Assembly (NCBI GenBank): GCA_002050455.1
Contig: MWZA01000169.1
Coordinates: 1-50,354 of the forward strand
Length of the DNA: 50,354 nt
Source: Acidobacteria bacterium 5-1
GTDB taxonomy: Bacteria > Acidobacteriota > Blastocatellia > Pyrinomonadales > Pyrinomonadaceae
Direction of reading: 5' to 3'
Below the pieces are notes generated by a model. It had not been told where the DNA came from. It did no database searches and saw nothing but the letters and a program-made list of their open reading frames with translations. Made by a program: the position numbers and the translations under genes. Below are positions 16,628 to 26,099 of this stretch, in pieces; the stretch's first letter is position 1; each line of letters opens with the position of its first letter.

Positions 16628-17374
16628 CTACCGCAGACGGTTCTGACCTCTCCGCGTCGCCTTTCTCCCTTTCTCCCCGTCTTCTTTATTCGGCGAACCT
16701 GTTAAATGAAGCCGTTCGCCGAGGTCGTGCAGTTTTTCTTTGCCGACCTCTTCTATATTGTGTATTTTTTCTTCTATCTTATGAATCGTTTCCGGCTTTA
16801 CATCCTCGACCTTTTCCGAAAGCCAGTAACGTTCAATCAAATAAAAGACTATTATGCCGACCATCACGATAAAAAACAGTGCAATGCCGATTTGCTTAAA
16901 ATCGCCGATAATGCCGGTTATCGCGCCGCTAAAAAAATAACCGACGCCCACCAACAGCAAAGCCCAAATTGAACAGCTAATAGCGTCGAGCAGCAAAAAG
17001 CGCGGAAAAGGCATCTTGCCGATGCCGTAAGAAAGACACATCGCCACCCGAATGCCATAGATGTATTTTGAAATAATAATGGCAAATCCGCCAAACTTGT
17101 CAATCAGCTTTTCGATGCGCGGCTGCGCCATTTTATAAAAACGATAATCCGTAACCGACTTACGGAAAGTCCGCCCAATCGTATAACCGATGGTATCGCC
17201 AACCATACCGCCGAGCGTTCCGGCGAGAAAAACCTTCAAAAAGCTGTATGGTCCGAAAAAACCGCCGTGCGCCATCGCGCCCGATAAAAGCAAGGTAATA
17301 TCGCCTTCCACCGTGCAAAGGACAGACACCGCGTAAATGCCGTAAGTTTCGATTAGCTCTGATATATGTTCCAT
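16628..17374 (-). CDS. DedA-family membrane protein (VTT domain) with a charged C-terminal tail
   Basis: This 248-residue membrane protein has a DedA/VTT core (about 1-190): a re-entrant start with VLCTVEGDITLLLSGAMA, then GGMVGDTIGYTIGRTFRK and the IISKYIYGIRVAMCLSYGIG segment that replaces the usual GRxxPxxR block, followed by two C-terminal helices. A hydrophilic tail of about 55 residues (KIEEKIHNIEEVGKEKLHDL) could form a coiled coil and is longer than in common DedA proteins. The family is thought to act in lipid scrambling and membrane homeostasis driven by proton motive force. It lies upstream of the GHMP kinase gene. Confidence 0.8.
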   Translation of the reverse strand: MEHISELIETYGIYAVSVLCTVEGDITLLLSGAMAHGGFFGPYSFLKVFLAGTLGGMVGDTIGYTIGRTFRKSVTDYRFYKMAQPRIEKLIDKFGGFAIIISKYIYGIRVAMCLSYGIGKMPFPRFLLLDAISCSIWALLLVGVGYFFSGAITGIIGDFKQIGIALFFIVMVGIIVFYLIERYWLSEKVEDVKPETIHKIEEKIHNIEEVGKEKLHDLGERLHLTGSPNKEDGEKGRKATRRGQNRLR

Positions 17375-17614
17375 ATATGAAAGTTTTTATTTCCAAGAAA
17401 CAACTATCAAAGAGTAACTTTCAAAACTATTTGAGTCAAAGGAAAATTTTCAACTTTGCAAAATAGGCGTAGATGTCCTTAATTCTGATATGTAGAAATA
17501 TGTAGAAAAATTCTTGATATTTTGTTTTGGCTGCTATATGCTTTCCGTGTTTTTCCGGCTCAATAAAATTGTCGCAGAAGGTTACAATACTAATAATGGG
17601 AGTCTAAGAAATTA

Positions 17615-18448
17615 ATGAAAAGAGAAAATTATATGTTACCGAAAATTATTTTTATATGTTTTGCTCTTTTCTTTATTGCGATGTTACAGCATAGCATTCC
17701 TATTATTAGTCAAGCGCAACAATCAAATTCACAAGTTCGACCTTTTACGGATTTAACATTTGAGATTTCCGTGCCGACGCAAACATTATTGCCGCTTCAA
17801 CCAATTCCGATTGTTTTAAAGCAGAGCAACAGAACAAATCAGGCAGTTCTTGGCTATAAATCAATTGGCTTTGGTAAGATACCTGTTTACTTATATGTCC
17901 AAAAAAGCGGAAGCGATGAAAAAACTCTGATTAGTCAGTTAACTCCATTATCAAGTTTAACCGAGTACAAAAATATTGAAATTTCGCCCAATGCGAGTTA
18001 CACGGCAAAAGAATGGATAACGCTTGGCTTGAATATGGATTTTCCCGAACCGGGAACCTATGAAATACAAGCTGTTCTTGCTAATGCCGACAGAACGCAG
18101 TTCATAGAATCGAATAAAGTAAGTATTGAGATACAAGAGCCGACTGGATCAGACCGCGAAGCATATAATTTGATAAAAAACAGTTCGTCAAAAGAATATT
18201 TATTTAGCGGCGCACAGTTTAATAAGGTGAAAAATACTTTGGGAGCAATAACTACAAGATTTCCAAATAGTGTTTACGCAAAGGGTAGTTCTTTTGTGCT
18301 TGGAGAAGTATACTTTGGACGTAAAAACTATTCGCAGGCATTACTGAATTTGCTAAGACTGGAAAACGACAGAGATTTTATCTTTGCCGAAAAGGTAAGA
18401 AATTACTTGGCGGAAATCCGCCGATTGCCGATAAATCAACAGCAGTAA
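17615..18448 (+). CDS. Secreted protein of unknown function with a TPR-like C-terminus
   Basis: I do not recognise a family. The 277-residue product begins with a signal peptide (hydrophobic IIFICFALFFIAMLQHSI, likely cleavage after QAQ), so it is exported. Residues 45-170 look like a beta-sandwich (alternating polar and hydrophobic strands, GTYEIQAVL). The C-terminal 75 residues (FPNSVYAKGSSFVLGEVYFG followed by a second helix pair) resemble a TPR/YbgF-like helical hairpin. The ribosome binding site GGGAG is about 13 nt before the first ATG; a second in-frame ATG follows six codons later. It is monocistronic. Confidence 0.6.
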   Translation: MKRENYMLPKIIFICFALFFIAMLQHSIPIISQAQQSNSQVRPFTDLTFEISVPTQTLLPLQPIPIVLKQSNRTNQAVLGYKSIGFGKIPVYLYVQKSGSDEKTLISQLTPLSSLTEYKNIEISPNASYTAKEWITLGLNMDFPEPGTYEIQAVLANADRTQFIESNKVSIEIQEPTGSDREAYNLIKNSSSKEYLFSGAQFNKVKNTLGAITTRFPNSVYAKGSSFVLGEVYFGRKNYSQALLNLLRLENDRDFIFAEKVRNYLAEIRRLPINQQQ

Positions 18449-18670
18449 AATAGATACTTTCAAAACAATAATTCAATAAGCAGAAACATCGAAAAGCTAT
18501 TTGTTTGGTAGATAAAACTATCAAAAAGGTAGCTTTATTTATGTAAAAGATATTTAAAGCCATTCAAAAAGATATTGTTGCCTTGCCTCGTTTGACAGTT
18601 TTAAGACGAGTGTCTAAAATCGCGTTAGTTTCTCAGCTAAATAATAACAGAGTTAAGGTTTTATAAAGTG

Positions 18671-19594
18671 ATGAGCGAAAGCCCTGCGAACATCGAAAAA
18701 CTTATCGGAGTTGAAGTTTCCAATTCTGCGCTGAAAGCCATTTGCATAAATAGAAACGGTATTTTGACGGATATTTATCAAGTTGCGACGGACAAAAATC
18801 AAGAAACTTTTGCTCAACTTGTCAATTTTATCAATGAATTAAAGAATAAATTTGGCGGTTTTGACCAAATCGGGATTGCCGTGCCGGGACTTGTTCACGC
18901 GCAGACGAAACGAGTTGCTTTTTCAACTTATATTCCCGAACACGAGCAAATTGATTTTTTAACCGAACTGGAAACTGCTGTCCGATTGAAAATTACGATT
19001 GAAAACGACGCCAACGCCGCAGCTTACGGTGAATTTCTGCAAGGCGCGGGGCGCGATTCAAAAAGTATGTTTTATGCGACGCTCGGCACAGGCATCGGCG
19101 GAGCATTGATTTTAAACGGCAAAATCTGGCGCGGCGTATCCGGTTTCGCTGGTGAATTTGGACATATCGCCATTAATTCGGACGGAGTAAAACTTGAAGA
19201 TGTTGCCTCTACTGCCAATATCGTCCGGCGCACACGAAGCCGTTTTCATCAAGACCAAACTTCCTCGTTAAGCAAATTAACCGAAGAAGAGATTAGATTG
19301 TCGAATGTAGTGCGGGCGGCGCAAAAAGAGGACGATTTTGCCCGAATGATGCTCGAAAGAACGGGAACGTATATCGGCACGGCACTCGCCGGTGTCATAA
19401 ATTTACTTAATATCGAAAAAATTGTCGTCGGCGGCGAGATTTTGCAAGCCGGATATCTGGTTTTGGACGCAATTATTCACCGCGCACGGGAACTTGCTTT
19501 CCCGCCGTCATTTGAAGCAACCGAAATTGTCGAAGGCGAACTTGGCGAAAACGCCGCCGCTGTCGGTGTCGCTTTACTTTTAGTCGAACCTTAA
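18671..19594 (+). CDS. ROK-family sugar kinase-like protein lacking the zinc motif
   Basis: This 307-residue protein has the ROK/ASKHA fold: phosphate-1 region LIGVEVSNSALKAICIN, IGIAVPGLV, ENDANAAAYGEFLQGAG with the catalytic aspartate, adenosine and phosphate-2 loop FYATLGTGIGGALI, and the ligand loop GFAGEFGHIAIN. After GHIAI, ROK kinases normally have a zinc-binding CXCGXXGCXE. Here that stretch reads NSDGVKLEDVASTANIVRR with no cysteine. The protein could be a kinase of glucose or another sugar with a re-modelled active site, or a regulator. Start: GTG 18668 and ATG 18671 are adjacent; I chose ATG. It is monocistronic, upstream of the act operon. Confidence 0.8.
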   Translation: MSESPANIEKLIGVEVSNSALKAICINRNGILTDIYQVATDKNQETFAQLVNFINELKNKFGGFDQIGIAVPGLVHAQTKRVAFSTYIPEHEQIDFLTELETAVRLKITIENDANAAAYGEFLQGAGRDSKSMFYATLGTGIGGALILNGKIWRGVSGFAGEFGHIAINSDGVKLEDVASTANIVRRTRSRFHQDQTSSLSKLTEEEIRLSNVVRAAQKEDDFARMMLERTGTYIGTALAGVINLLNIEKIVVGGEILQAGYLVLDAIIHRARELAFPPSFEATEIVEGELGENAAAVGVALLLVEP

Positions 19595-19839
19595 TGTTTC
19601 AAAAATTGGAAAGTTTAATTAACGTTATCAGTTAAACTTATTTAGTGAAAACTTGCACAAAGTCTGTAAAAAATTTATTTTTAATGTAGAATTTGCGGAA
19701 TTTGTGAGATTCTGTAAAATCAATTTTAGGTTTTACAAGAAGTCTTAATAAATAGAAAATCTTGAGTTTATTAAATTTACCTTAAATTTATAAAAATTTA
19801 GGACTCGGCAAACTATAAATTTTGGACAAGAGATAAAAA

Positions 19840-20499
19840 ATGGCACAGATATTTCATCACGCAGCAAACAATGTTGCGAAAATAAGTATAGTCGTTGCAA
19901 TACTTCTCGGAGGTGTGGCGTTTTTTGTTTATTCGCAGGTTGCACGTTCTTCTTATCTGACCGGACGTTACGCAGAAAAGCAACAACCCGTGCAGTTCAG
20001 TCATAAACACCACACGGGCGACGACGGCATTGATTGCCGCTATTGTCATACATCGGTTGAAACTTCGTATTCGGCAGGTATTCCGCCGACGGAAACTTGT
20101 ATGAACTGCCACAGCCAAATTTGGGCGGACAGCCCGTATCTTGAGCCGGTTCGCGCCAGTTATCGGGAAAATAAACCGATTGAATGGGAAAGAGTTCACG
20201 ATTTGCCCGAATATGCGTATTTCAATCACAGTATTCACGTTGCCAAAGGTGTCGGCTGCTCGACCTGCCACGGGCAAATTGACACGATGCCCGCCGTTTT
20301 TCAAGTAGAAACTTTGCAGATGGAATGGTGTTTGTCGTGCCACCGCGAACCGGAAAAATATATTCGTCCGAAATCGGAAATTTACAATATGCAGTGGGAT
20401 GGAAACGATTTATCGGCAGACGAAAGAAATCAATTAAAAGCCGATTATAAAATTCGTCAGAAGGAAGTATTGACAAGCTGTTCTACTTGTCATCGGTAA
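19840..20499 (+). CDS. actA: Alternative Complex III subunit A, pentaheme cytochrome c
   Basis: This 219-residue protein has one N-terminal membrane anchor (ISIVVAILLGGVAFFVYS) and five CXXCH heme sites: CRYCH, CMNCH, CSTCH, CLSCH and a C-terminal CSTCH. This matches ActA, which passes electrons from the iron-sulfur subunit toward ActE or the oxidase in the periplasm. Extra histidines (FSHKHH, FNHSIH) are probable distal heme ligands. It is the first gene of actABCDEF, and the order of the following genes confirms the assignment. Confidence 0.93.
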   Translation: MAQIFHHAANNVAKISIVVAILLGGVAFFVYSQVARSSYLTGRYAEKQQPVQFSHKHHTGDDGIDCRYCHTSVETSYSAGIPPTETCMNCHSQIWADSPYLEPVRASYRENKPIEWERVHDLPEYAYFNHSIHVAKGVGCSTCHGQIDTMPAVFQVETLQMEWCLSCHREPEKYIRPKSEIYNMQWDGNDLSADERNQLKADYKIRQKEVLTSCSTCHR

Positions 20500-20506
20500 G
20501 AAATAT

Positions 20507-20609
20507 GCCGCAAAAAGGCACAAAAACGCAAAAAAAAGAAATATGAAACCACAGATTAACACAGATAGACGCAGATAAAATTTTTGTGCTTTTTGTGCTT
20601 TTTTGTGGC
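20507..20609. repeat. Inverted short-period repeat between actA and actB
   Basis: GCCGCAAAAAGGCACAAAAA (from 20507) and TTTTTGTGCTTTTTTGTGGC (to 20609) are inverted and could form a long stem. Between them ACCACAGATT, AACACAGATA and GACGCAGATA are three degenerate 10-nt units. This is a non-coding insertion in an operon. Confidence 0.6.
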
Positions 20610-20635
20610 TGATAAATTGAGGAATCAAAAATAAA

Positions 20636-23600
20636 ATGCCCAGCAAAGACAGCAAAACTAACTTTGCATTACTGCGAGATAAAATTCTCCAAAAGAGCGG
20701 AAAAGATTATTGGCGGAGCGTCGAAGAATTCGCTGACGCGTCGGAATTTGAAGAATTCGTCAAGCACGAATATCCAAGCCAAGCCGAAGAATGGGAAGAC
20801 GGTTTGAGCCGCCGCAACTTTATTAAAGTGATGGGCGCGTCCTTAGCATTTGCCGGATTGAGCGGCTGCGTGATTCAACCGGCGGAAAAAATTGTGCCGT
20901 ATGTTCGCCAACCCGAAGAAATCGTGCCGGGAAAAGCTCTGTATTTTGCAACGGCGATGTCGCTCGGCGGCATTGCGACGGGTTTGCTCGCTGAATCAAA
21001 CGAAGGTCGTCCGACTAAAATCGAAGGCAATCCAGAACATCCGGGCAGTTTGGGCGCGACGGATGTTTTCGCGCAAGCCTCGCTTTTGCAGATGTATGAC
21101 CCGGATCGTTCGCAGGCAACTCTCTATCGCGGAAATCCGACGACCTGGCAAAATTTTATGTCCGCTATTCGCGCTGCGATTGATGAGAATCGCGTGGACG
21201 GCGGCGCAGGCATTCGATTTTTAACCGAAACCGTTACCTCCCCGACGCTTATCGGGCAATTCAAGCAAATTCTTACCGAACTTCCGAATGCCAGATTATA
21301 TCAATATCAGCCGGTCAATACCGATAATGCAATGGCTGGCGCACAGATGGCTTTCGGCTCGCCGGCTCACACGGTTTATAAATTTGACCAAGCGCAGCGT
21401 ATTTTGTCGCTCGATGCCGATATATTTTCAGGTTTTAATGTTCGTTACATCAAGGATTACACCAAAGCCCGTGCTTTTTCCGAAGAAAAGAAAGAGATAA
21501 ATCGTCTTTACGTCGTCGAAACGACAATGAGTTTAACGGGCGCGAAATCCGACCACCGTTTGCCGGTCAAACCAAGCCAATTGCCGGAAATTGCCAAAGC
21601 GATTGCAGCGGCTCTGGGAGTTTCGGGCGCAAATCCGTCAACTGCAGGTTTTACGCCGGAAACCGTGCAGTGGATTGACGCGATGGCGAAAGATTTACTC
21701 GAACACAGAGGCAGGTCAATCGTCGTCGCCGGTGATAATCAACCGCCGATTGTTCACGCGCTGGCTCACGCAATAAATGCCGCGCTCGGAAATATCGGGC
21801 AAACGGTTGTTTATACCGAGCCGCTGCATCCGAATGCGGAAATGCTCCAAGTTGAAAATTTGCGCCGATTGATTAGCGAAATTGACGGCGGCGCGGTGAA
21901 AATGCTTGTCATTCTGGGCGCAAATCCGGTTTACAACACGCCGTCAGATTTAAAACTAAATGCGGAGAGAATGAATAAAATTCCGCTTCGCGTTCACGTC
22001 GGAATGTATGGCGACGAAACCGCCGAACTTTGTCATTGGCACGTTTCGGAAAAACATTATCTTGAAATGTGGAGCGATACACGCGCCTATGACGGCACGG
22101 TTACATTTGTTCAGCCCTTGATTCAACCGCTTTATGACAGCAAGAGCATACACGAAGTTGTGCAGGTTTTTGCTCAAGAAAATTACGATAAAAAAGATTA
22201 CGACATCGTTAAAGAATTTTGGCAAAAGCAAGGTTTGACAAATGCGCCGCTCACTTTGGGGCTTGTGCCAAACACAACGGCAAATGCCGCAGCACAAAAT
22301 GGAGAAGTGAGAACCCAAACCGCGCTGACAGCAACTCCAGCCGCAACTCCGGGCGCGACAACAGCAGCATCACCGACATCTGCGCCGCAATCTGCACAAA
22401 CAGGAAATACGGCTTCTTCTGCTCCAAACCAAACTGCGCCGGCTGCAGCGGCTTCTCCTGCGTCAAATAATTTTGAAGATATGTGGCGAAGAGCTGTTCA
22501 CTTGGGTTTTATTCCAAATTCGGCAGCACCAACCAAATCGGTTTCCGCGAACACCGAATTTTTGGCGCAGCCGGCGGCAAATCCGATAGTCAGCAGCGGT
22601 GCATTGGAAATTTCAATTTTGCCCGACCCGACCATTTATGACGGACGTTTCAGCAATAGCGGTTGGCTGCAGGAACTTCCCAAACCTTTAAACAAAGTAA
22701 CTTGGGACAATGTGGCTTTGGTCAGTCCGCGCACTGCCGCACGTCTGGGCATTAACCAGGACATTAAATACAACGAGTATGCGGGCGGAGAGCAAGGAAC
22801 AACCTTTGTCAACACTAAAGGCGGAAATTTATTTTCCGATTTGGCAACGCTCACTTATCAAGGTTCGATAATAAATAAACCTGTTCCGATGTGGATTGCG
22901 CCCGGTCAGCCCGACGATGTAATTACGATTTATCTCGGTTACGGACGAACACGCGCCGGACGAGTCGGCACGGGCATCGGTTACAATGCTTACGATGTCC
23001 AAAAAGCCGACGCGATGTGGTATGGCACGGGCGATATAGCAAAAACCGGAACGCAAACGACAATTGCTTCGACGCAAATCCATTTCAATATGGAAGGACG
23101 CGACATCTTGCGCGTTTGGGACATCAATGATTTGGATAATGAAATCAAGCACGGGCATCAGGAAAACTTTTACGACGCTTCGATGTATCCGAAGTTTGAA
23201 TACTTAGGTAACAAATGGGGAATGACAATTGATTTGAATTCCTGCGTCGGATGCAATGCCTGTATTATCGCGTGTCAGGCGGAGAATAATATTCCGGTGG
23301 TCGGCAAAGAGCAGGTTGAACGAAGCCGCGAAATGCACTGGCTGCGGGTTGATACATATTTTAGCGGCGAAGATATTAACGACCCGTTAGGACCGCATTT
23401 TCAGCCGGTTTTGTGTCAACAATGTGAACTCGCGCCGTGCGAAACGGTTTGTCCGGTTCACGCGACGGTTCACAGCGCGGAAGGTTTGAACGATATGGTT
23501 TATAACCGTTGTATCGGAACGCGCTATTGCTCGAACAACTGCCCGTATAAAGTCCGGCGTTTTAATTTTCTGCTTTATCAGGATTGGAATACGCCGCAGT

Positions 23601-24004
23601 ATAAATTGATGCGAAACCCGGAAGTTTCGGTGCGCAGTCGTGGCGTGATGGAAAAATGCACTTACTGCACACAGCGCATCGCGGCGGCACGAATCGAAGC
23701 CGAAAAATCCGAGCAAAAAATTCCCGACGGCGCGATTTTAACGGCGTGTCAGTCGGTTTGTCCGGCGGACGCGATTGTTTTCGGCGATTTGAATGACAAA
23801 GACAGCAAAGTCGTTAAATTAAAAAACGACCCGCGAAATTACAATTTGCTTAACGATTTAAACACGCAGCCGCGCACGACTTATCTGGCGGCTCTGAAAA
23901 ATCAAAACAAGGAAATGCCCGATTATATTGTGCCGAAGATAAGAGAAAGTAATCTGGAAGAACCGGGCGAGATAGGAGTGCAGCCGACCGAATCGGAACA
24001 TTAG
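20636..24004 (+). CDS. actB: Alternative Complex III subunit B, molybdopterin-oxidoreductase-like plus Fe-S fusion
   Basis: This 1122-residue peripheral subunit faces the periplasm. Residues 58-64 (LSRRNFIKVMG) form a twin-arginine motif and AGLSGC78 a lipobox, so it is probably a Tat-exported lipoprotein. Residues 80 to about 860 resemble a molybdopterin oxidoreductase, but in ActB this domain binds no molybdenum cofactor. The C-terminal 260 residues carry four cysteine groups for Fe-S clusters: CVGCNACIIAC, CQQCELAPCETVCP, CIGTRYCSNNCP, and CTYCTQR with CQSVCPADA. Unusual is a Thr/Ala/Pro/Ser-rich linker of about 50 residues near 559-611 inside the first domain. GAGGAA upstream serves as ribosome binding site. 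Confidence 0.93.
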   Translation: MPSKDSKTNFALLRDKILQKSGKDYWRSVEEFADASEFEEFVKHEYPSQAEEWEDGLSRRNFIKVMGASLAFAGLSGCVIQPAEKIVPYVRQPEEIVPGKALYFATAMSLGGIATGLLAESNEGRPTKIEGNPEHPGSLGATDVFAQASLLQMYDPDRSQATLYRGNPTTWQNFMSAIRAAIDENRVDGGAGIRFLTETVTSPTLIGQFKQILTELPNARLYQYQPVNTDNAMAGAQMAFGSPAHTVYKFDQAQRILSLDADIFSGFNVRYIKDYTKARAFSEEKKEINRLYVVETTMSLTGAKSDHRLPVKPSQLPEIAKAIAAALGVSGANPSTAGFTPETVQWIDAMAKDLLEHRGRSIVVAGDNQPPIVHALAHAINAALGNIGQTVVYTEPLHPNAEMLQVENLRRLISEIDGGAVKMLVILGANPVYNTPSDLKLNAERMNKIPLRVHVGMYGDETAELCHWHVSEKHYLEMWSDTRAYDGTVTFVQPLIQPLYDSKSIHEVVQVFAQENYDKKDYDIVKEFWQKQGLTNAPLTLGLVPNTTANAAAQNGEVRTQTALTATPAATPGATTAASPTSAPQSAQTGNTASSAPNQTAPAAAASPASNNFEDMWRRAVHLGFIPNSAAPTKSVSANTEFLAQPAANPIVSSGALEISILPDPTIYDGRFSNSGWLQELPKPLNKVTWDNVALVSPRTAARLGINQDIKYNEYAGGEQGTTFVNTKGGNLFSDLATLTYQGSIINKPVPMWIAPGQPDDVITIYLGYGRTRAGRVGTGIGYNAYDVQKADAMWYGTGDIAKTGTQTTIASTQIHFNMEGRDILRVWDINDLDNEIKHGHQENFYDASMYPKFEYLGNKWGMTIDLNSCVGCNACIIACQAENNIPVVGKEQVERSREMHWLRVDTYFSGEDINDPLGPHFQPVLCQQCELAPCETVCPVHATVHSAEGLNDMVYNRCIGTRYCSNNCPYKVRRFNFLLYQDWNTPQYKLMRNPEVSVRSRGVMEKCTYCTQRIAAARIEAEKSEQKIPDGAILTACQSVCPADAIVFGDLNDKDSKVVKLKNDPRNYNLLNDLNTQPRTTYLAALKNQNKEMPDYIVPKIRESNLEEPGEIGVQPTESEH

Positions 24005-24019
24005 TTTTTGAGGAAAGCT

Positions 24020-25447
24020 ATGGAAGACGTAAAAGAAATTCAAAGAAGACTTCATCCGCCAATGGTCGAAGGCGACCATACTTTTGCCACCGCGACGGAT
24101 AGAATCAGCGATATAACGCTGAAAAGGAAAACGCCGTTCGGTTGGTTTATCGGGTTTGGCATCGGGTTTATTCTCCTCCAAATTATGATGATAACGGTAA
24201 CTTATCTTGTTTTTACCGGTATCGGCATTTGGGGAACTAATCAGCCGGTTGGTTGGGCGTTTCCGATTATCAATTTTGTCTGGTGGATTGGTATCGGACA
24301 CGCGGGAACGCTGATTTCCGCGATTTTGCTGCTCTTAAATCAAAAATGGCGAACTTCAATCAATCGTTTCGCCGAAGCAATGACGCTTTTCGCGGTGGCT
24401 TGTGCGGGTGTCTATCCGTTACTGCACACTGGTCGCCCATGGCTCGCTTACTGGATGTTCCCGTATCCGAACACGATGGGGATGTGGCCCCAATTTCGCA
24501 GCCCTTTGATTTGGGACGTTTTTGCGGTTTCAACTTATGCGACTGTTTCGCTTCTATTTTGGTATGTCGGCTTGATTCCCGACCTTGCGACTTTGCGCGA
24601 CCGGGCGAAAAACAAATATTTTAGAATCGCCTACGGATTACTCTCGATGGGTTGGCGCGGTTCGGCGCGGCATTGGCATCGTTATGAAATCGCCTATTTG
24701 CTTTTGGCAGGACTTTCCACGCCGCTTGTGCTTTCGGTTCACTCAATCGTTAGTTTGGACTTTTCGGTTTCGCAGCTTCCGGGCTGGCACGCGACAATTT
24801 TCCCGCCGTATTTTGTGGCAGGGGCGATTTTTGCGGGCTTTGCGATGGTGCTGATTCTGTGTATTCCGCTTCGAGTTTGGTATAACCTGAAAGATTTTAT
24901 CACCGACACGCACCTTATTTATATGGGCAAGGTGATGTTGGCGACCGGTTTAATCGTCTGTTATGGTTACGTGATGGAAGCATTTTTCGGTTGGTATAGT
25001 GCCGGTGAATTTGAGGTTTTTATGATAAAGAACCGTATTTGGAACGGTCCTTACTGGTGGTTTTATTGGCTTTTGATTTTGTGCAACGGCGTATCAATTC
25101 AATTTTTGTGGTTCAAACGTTTTCGTGAAAGCGCGTTCTGGCTGTTTATCATTTCTTTGGTTGTCAGTGTCGGAATGTGGTTGGAGCGGTTTGTAATTAT
25201 TGTTACGAGTTTGCACCGCGATTTTCTGCCGTCTTCGTGGGCGATGTATGCACCGACGATTTGGGATTGGTCAATGTTTTTCGGCACACTTGGATTGTTT
25301 GTTACCTTGATTTTCCTATTTGTCAGGTTTCTGCCCGTGATTTCGATTTTCGAGGTGCGAACGCTTTTGCCCGAAGCCAATGTTCACGGACATCAGGAAG
25401 ATTTTGAAGAGAATGTTTTGGAATCGCAGCGAGGAATTAAGTCGTAA
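24020..25447 (+). CDS. actC: Alternative Complex III subunit C, NrfD/PsrC-like quinol-oxidising membrane subunit
   Basis: This 475-residue protein has about ten membrane helices of the NrfD/PsrC type. It likely holds the quinol site next to ActB. Conserved pieces include WWIGIGHAGTLISAILLL, GRPWLAYWM, LSVHSIVSLDF and the C-terminal SLHRDFLPSSWAMYAPT. The ORF track uses TTG 24008, but ATG 24020 has TTGAGGAAAG at proper spacing. The gap to actB is only 15 nt. Confidence 0.93.
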   Translation: MEDVKEIQRRLHPPMVEGDHTFATATDRISDITLKRKTPFGWFIGFGIGFILLQIMMITVTYLVFTGIGIWGTNQPVGWAFPIINFVWWIGIGHAGTLISAILLLLNQKWRTSINRFAEAMTLFAVACAGVYPLLHTGRPWLAYWMFPYPNTMGMWPQFRSPLIWDVFAVSTYATVSLLFWYVGLIPDLATLRDRAKNKYFRIAYGLLSMGWRGSARHWHRYEIAYLLLAGLSTPLVLSVHSIVSLDFSVSQLPGWHATIFPPYFVAGAIFAGFAMVLILCIPLRVWYNLKDFITDTHLIYMGKVMLATGLIVCYGYVMEAFFGWYSAGEFEVFMIKNRIWNGPYWWFYWLLILCNGVSIQFLWFKRFRESAFWLFIISLVVSVGMWLERFVIIVTSLHRDFLPSSWAMYAPTIWDWSMFFGTLGLFVTLIFLFVRFLPVISIFEVRTLLPEANVHGHQEDFEENVLESQRGIKS

Positions 25448-25464
25448 GTTTGGTAAAATTGAAA

Positions 25465-25552
25465 TTGTAATCAGCCGACTCTGCCCGCATTCGGAATATC
25501 AGGGCAACTCACCCATGTCAAGCCGTCTGCCAGCACAGACGGCTGATTACAA
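25465..25552. repeat. Structured intergenic element between actC and actD
   Basis: Outer arms TTGTAATCAGCCG (25465-25477) and CGGCTGATTACAA (25540-25552) are perfect 13-bp inverted repeats. Inside, AGCCGTCTG-CCAGCA-CAGACGGCT forms a 9-bp hairpin (25521-25544) and TGCCC/GGGCA a shorter one. The outer stem and the inner hairpin share CGGCT, so they compete or form a three-way junction. It looks like a REP-type element or RNA switch inside the operon. Confidence 0.6.
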
Positions 25553-25565
25553 GCGATAAAAAGTT

Positions 25566-26099
25566 ATGGACAAAAATATCTACGGATTGTTAGCTGAATT
25601 CGATACGGCGACGCAAATGGTTGACGCGGCGCGTGCAATTCGGGATGCGGGTTATACGAAAACCGACGCTTTTTCGCCGTTTCCGCTTCACGAGATTGAC
25701 GAAGCACTCGGTGTGAAAAAAAGCATTTTACCGTTTTTGGTTTTAGGCGGCGGAGTTGCCGGCTTGTTGACCGGACTCGGTTTGCAGTATTACGTCCATG
25801 TCATTGATTATCCGCTTGTCGTCGGCGGTCGCCCGTTTTTCAGCTTGCCGGCATTCATTCCGCCGATGTTTGAGTTGACAATTCTATTTGCGGCATTCAC
25901 GGCGGTTTTCGGAATGCTTTTTCTCAACGGTTTGCCGCAGCCGTATCATCCGGTTTTTAATGTGCCGCGTTTTGCTTTGGCAACGAGAGAGAAATTCTTT
26001 TTAGTGATTGAAGCCAAAGACCCGAAGTTTGATTACGAGGAAACGAAAAGTTTTATGGAAAGCCTGAATCCGCAGGAGGTTTTTGATGTCGAGGAATAA
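25566..26099 (+). CDS. actD: Alternative Complex III subunit D (DUF3341)
   Basis: This 177-residue protein matches the DUF3341 family: YGLLAEFDTATQMVDAARAI, a soluble N-terminal domain of about 50 residues, then two membrane helices (LPFLVLGGGVAGLLTGLGLQ; MFELTILFAAFTAVFGMLFL) and a soluble tail. It is a structural membrane subunit of the complex. The 3' end overlaps actE by 14 nt, and the actE ribosome binding site lies within it. Confidence 0.93.
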   Translation: MDKNIYGLLAEFDTATQMVDAARAIRDAGYTKTDAFSPFPLHEIDEALGVKKSILPFLVLGGGVAGLLTGLGLQYYVHVIDYPLVVGGRPFFSLPAFIPPMFELTILFAAFTAVFGMLFLNGLPQPYHPVFNVPRFALATREKFFLVIEAKDPKFDYEETKSFMESLNPQEVFDVEE

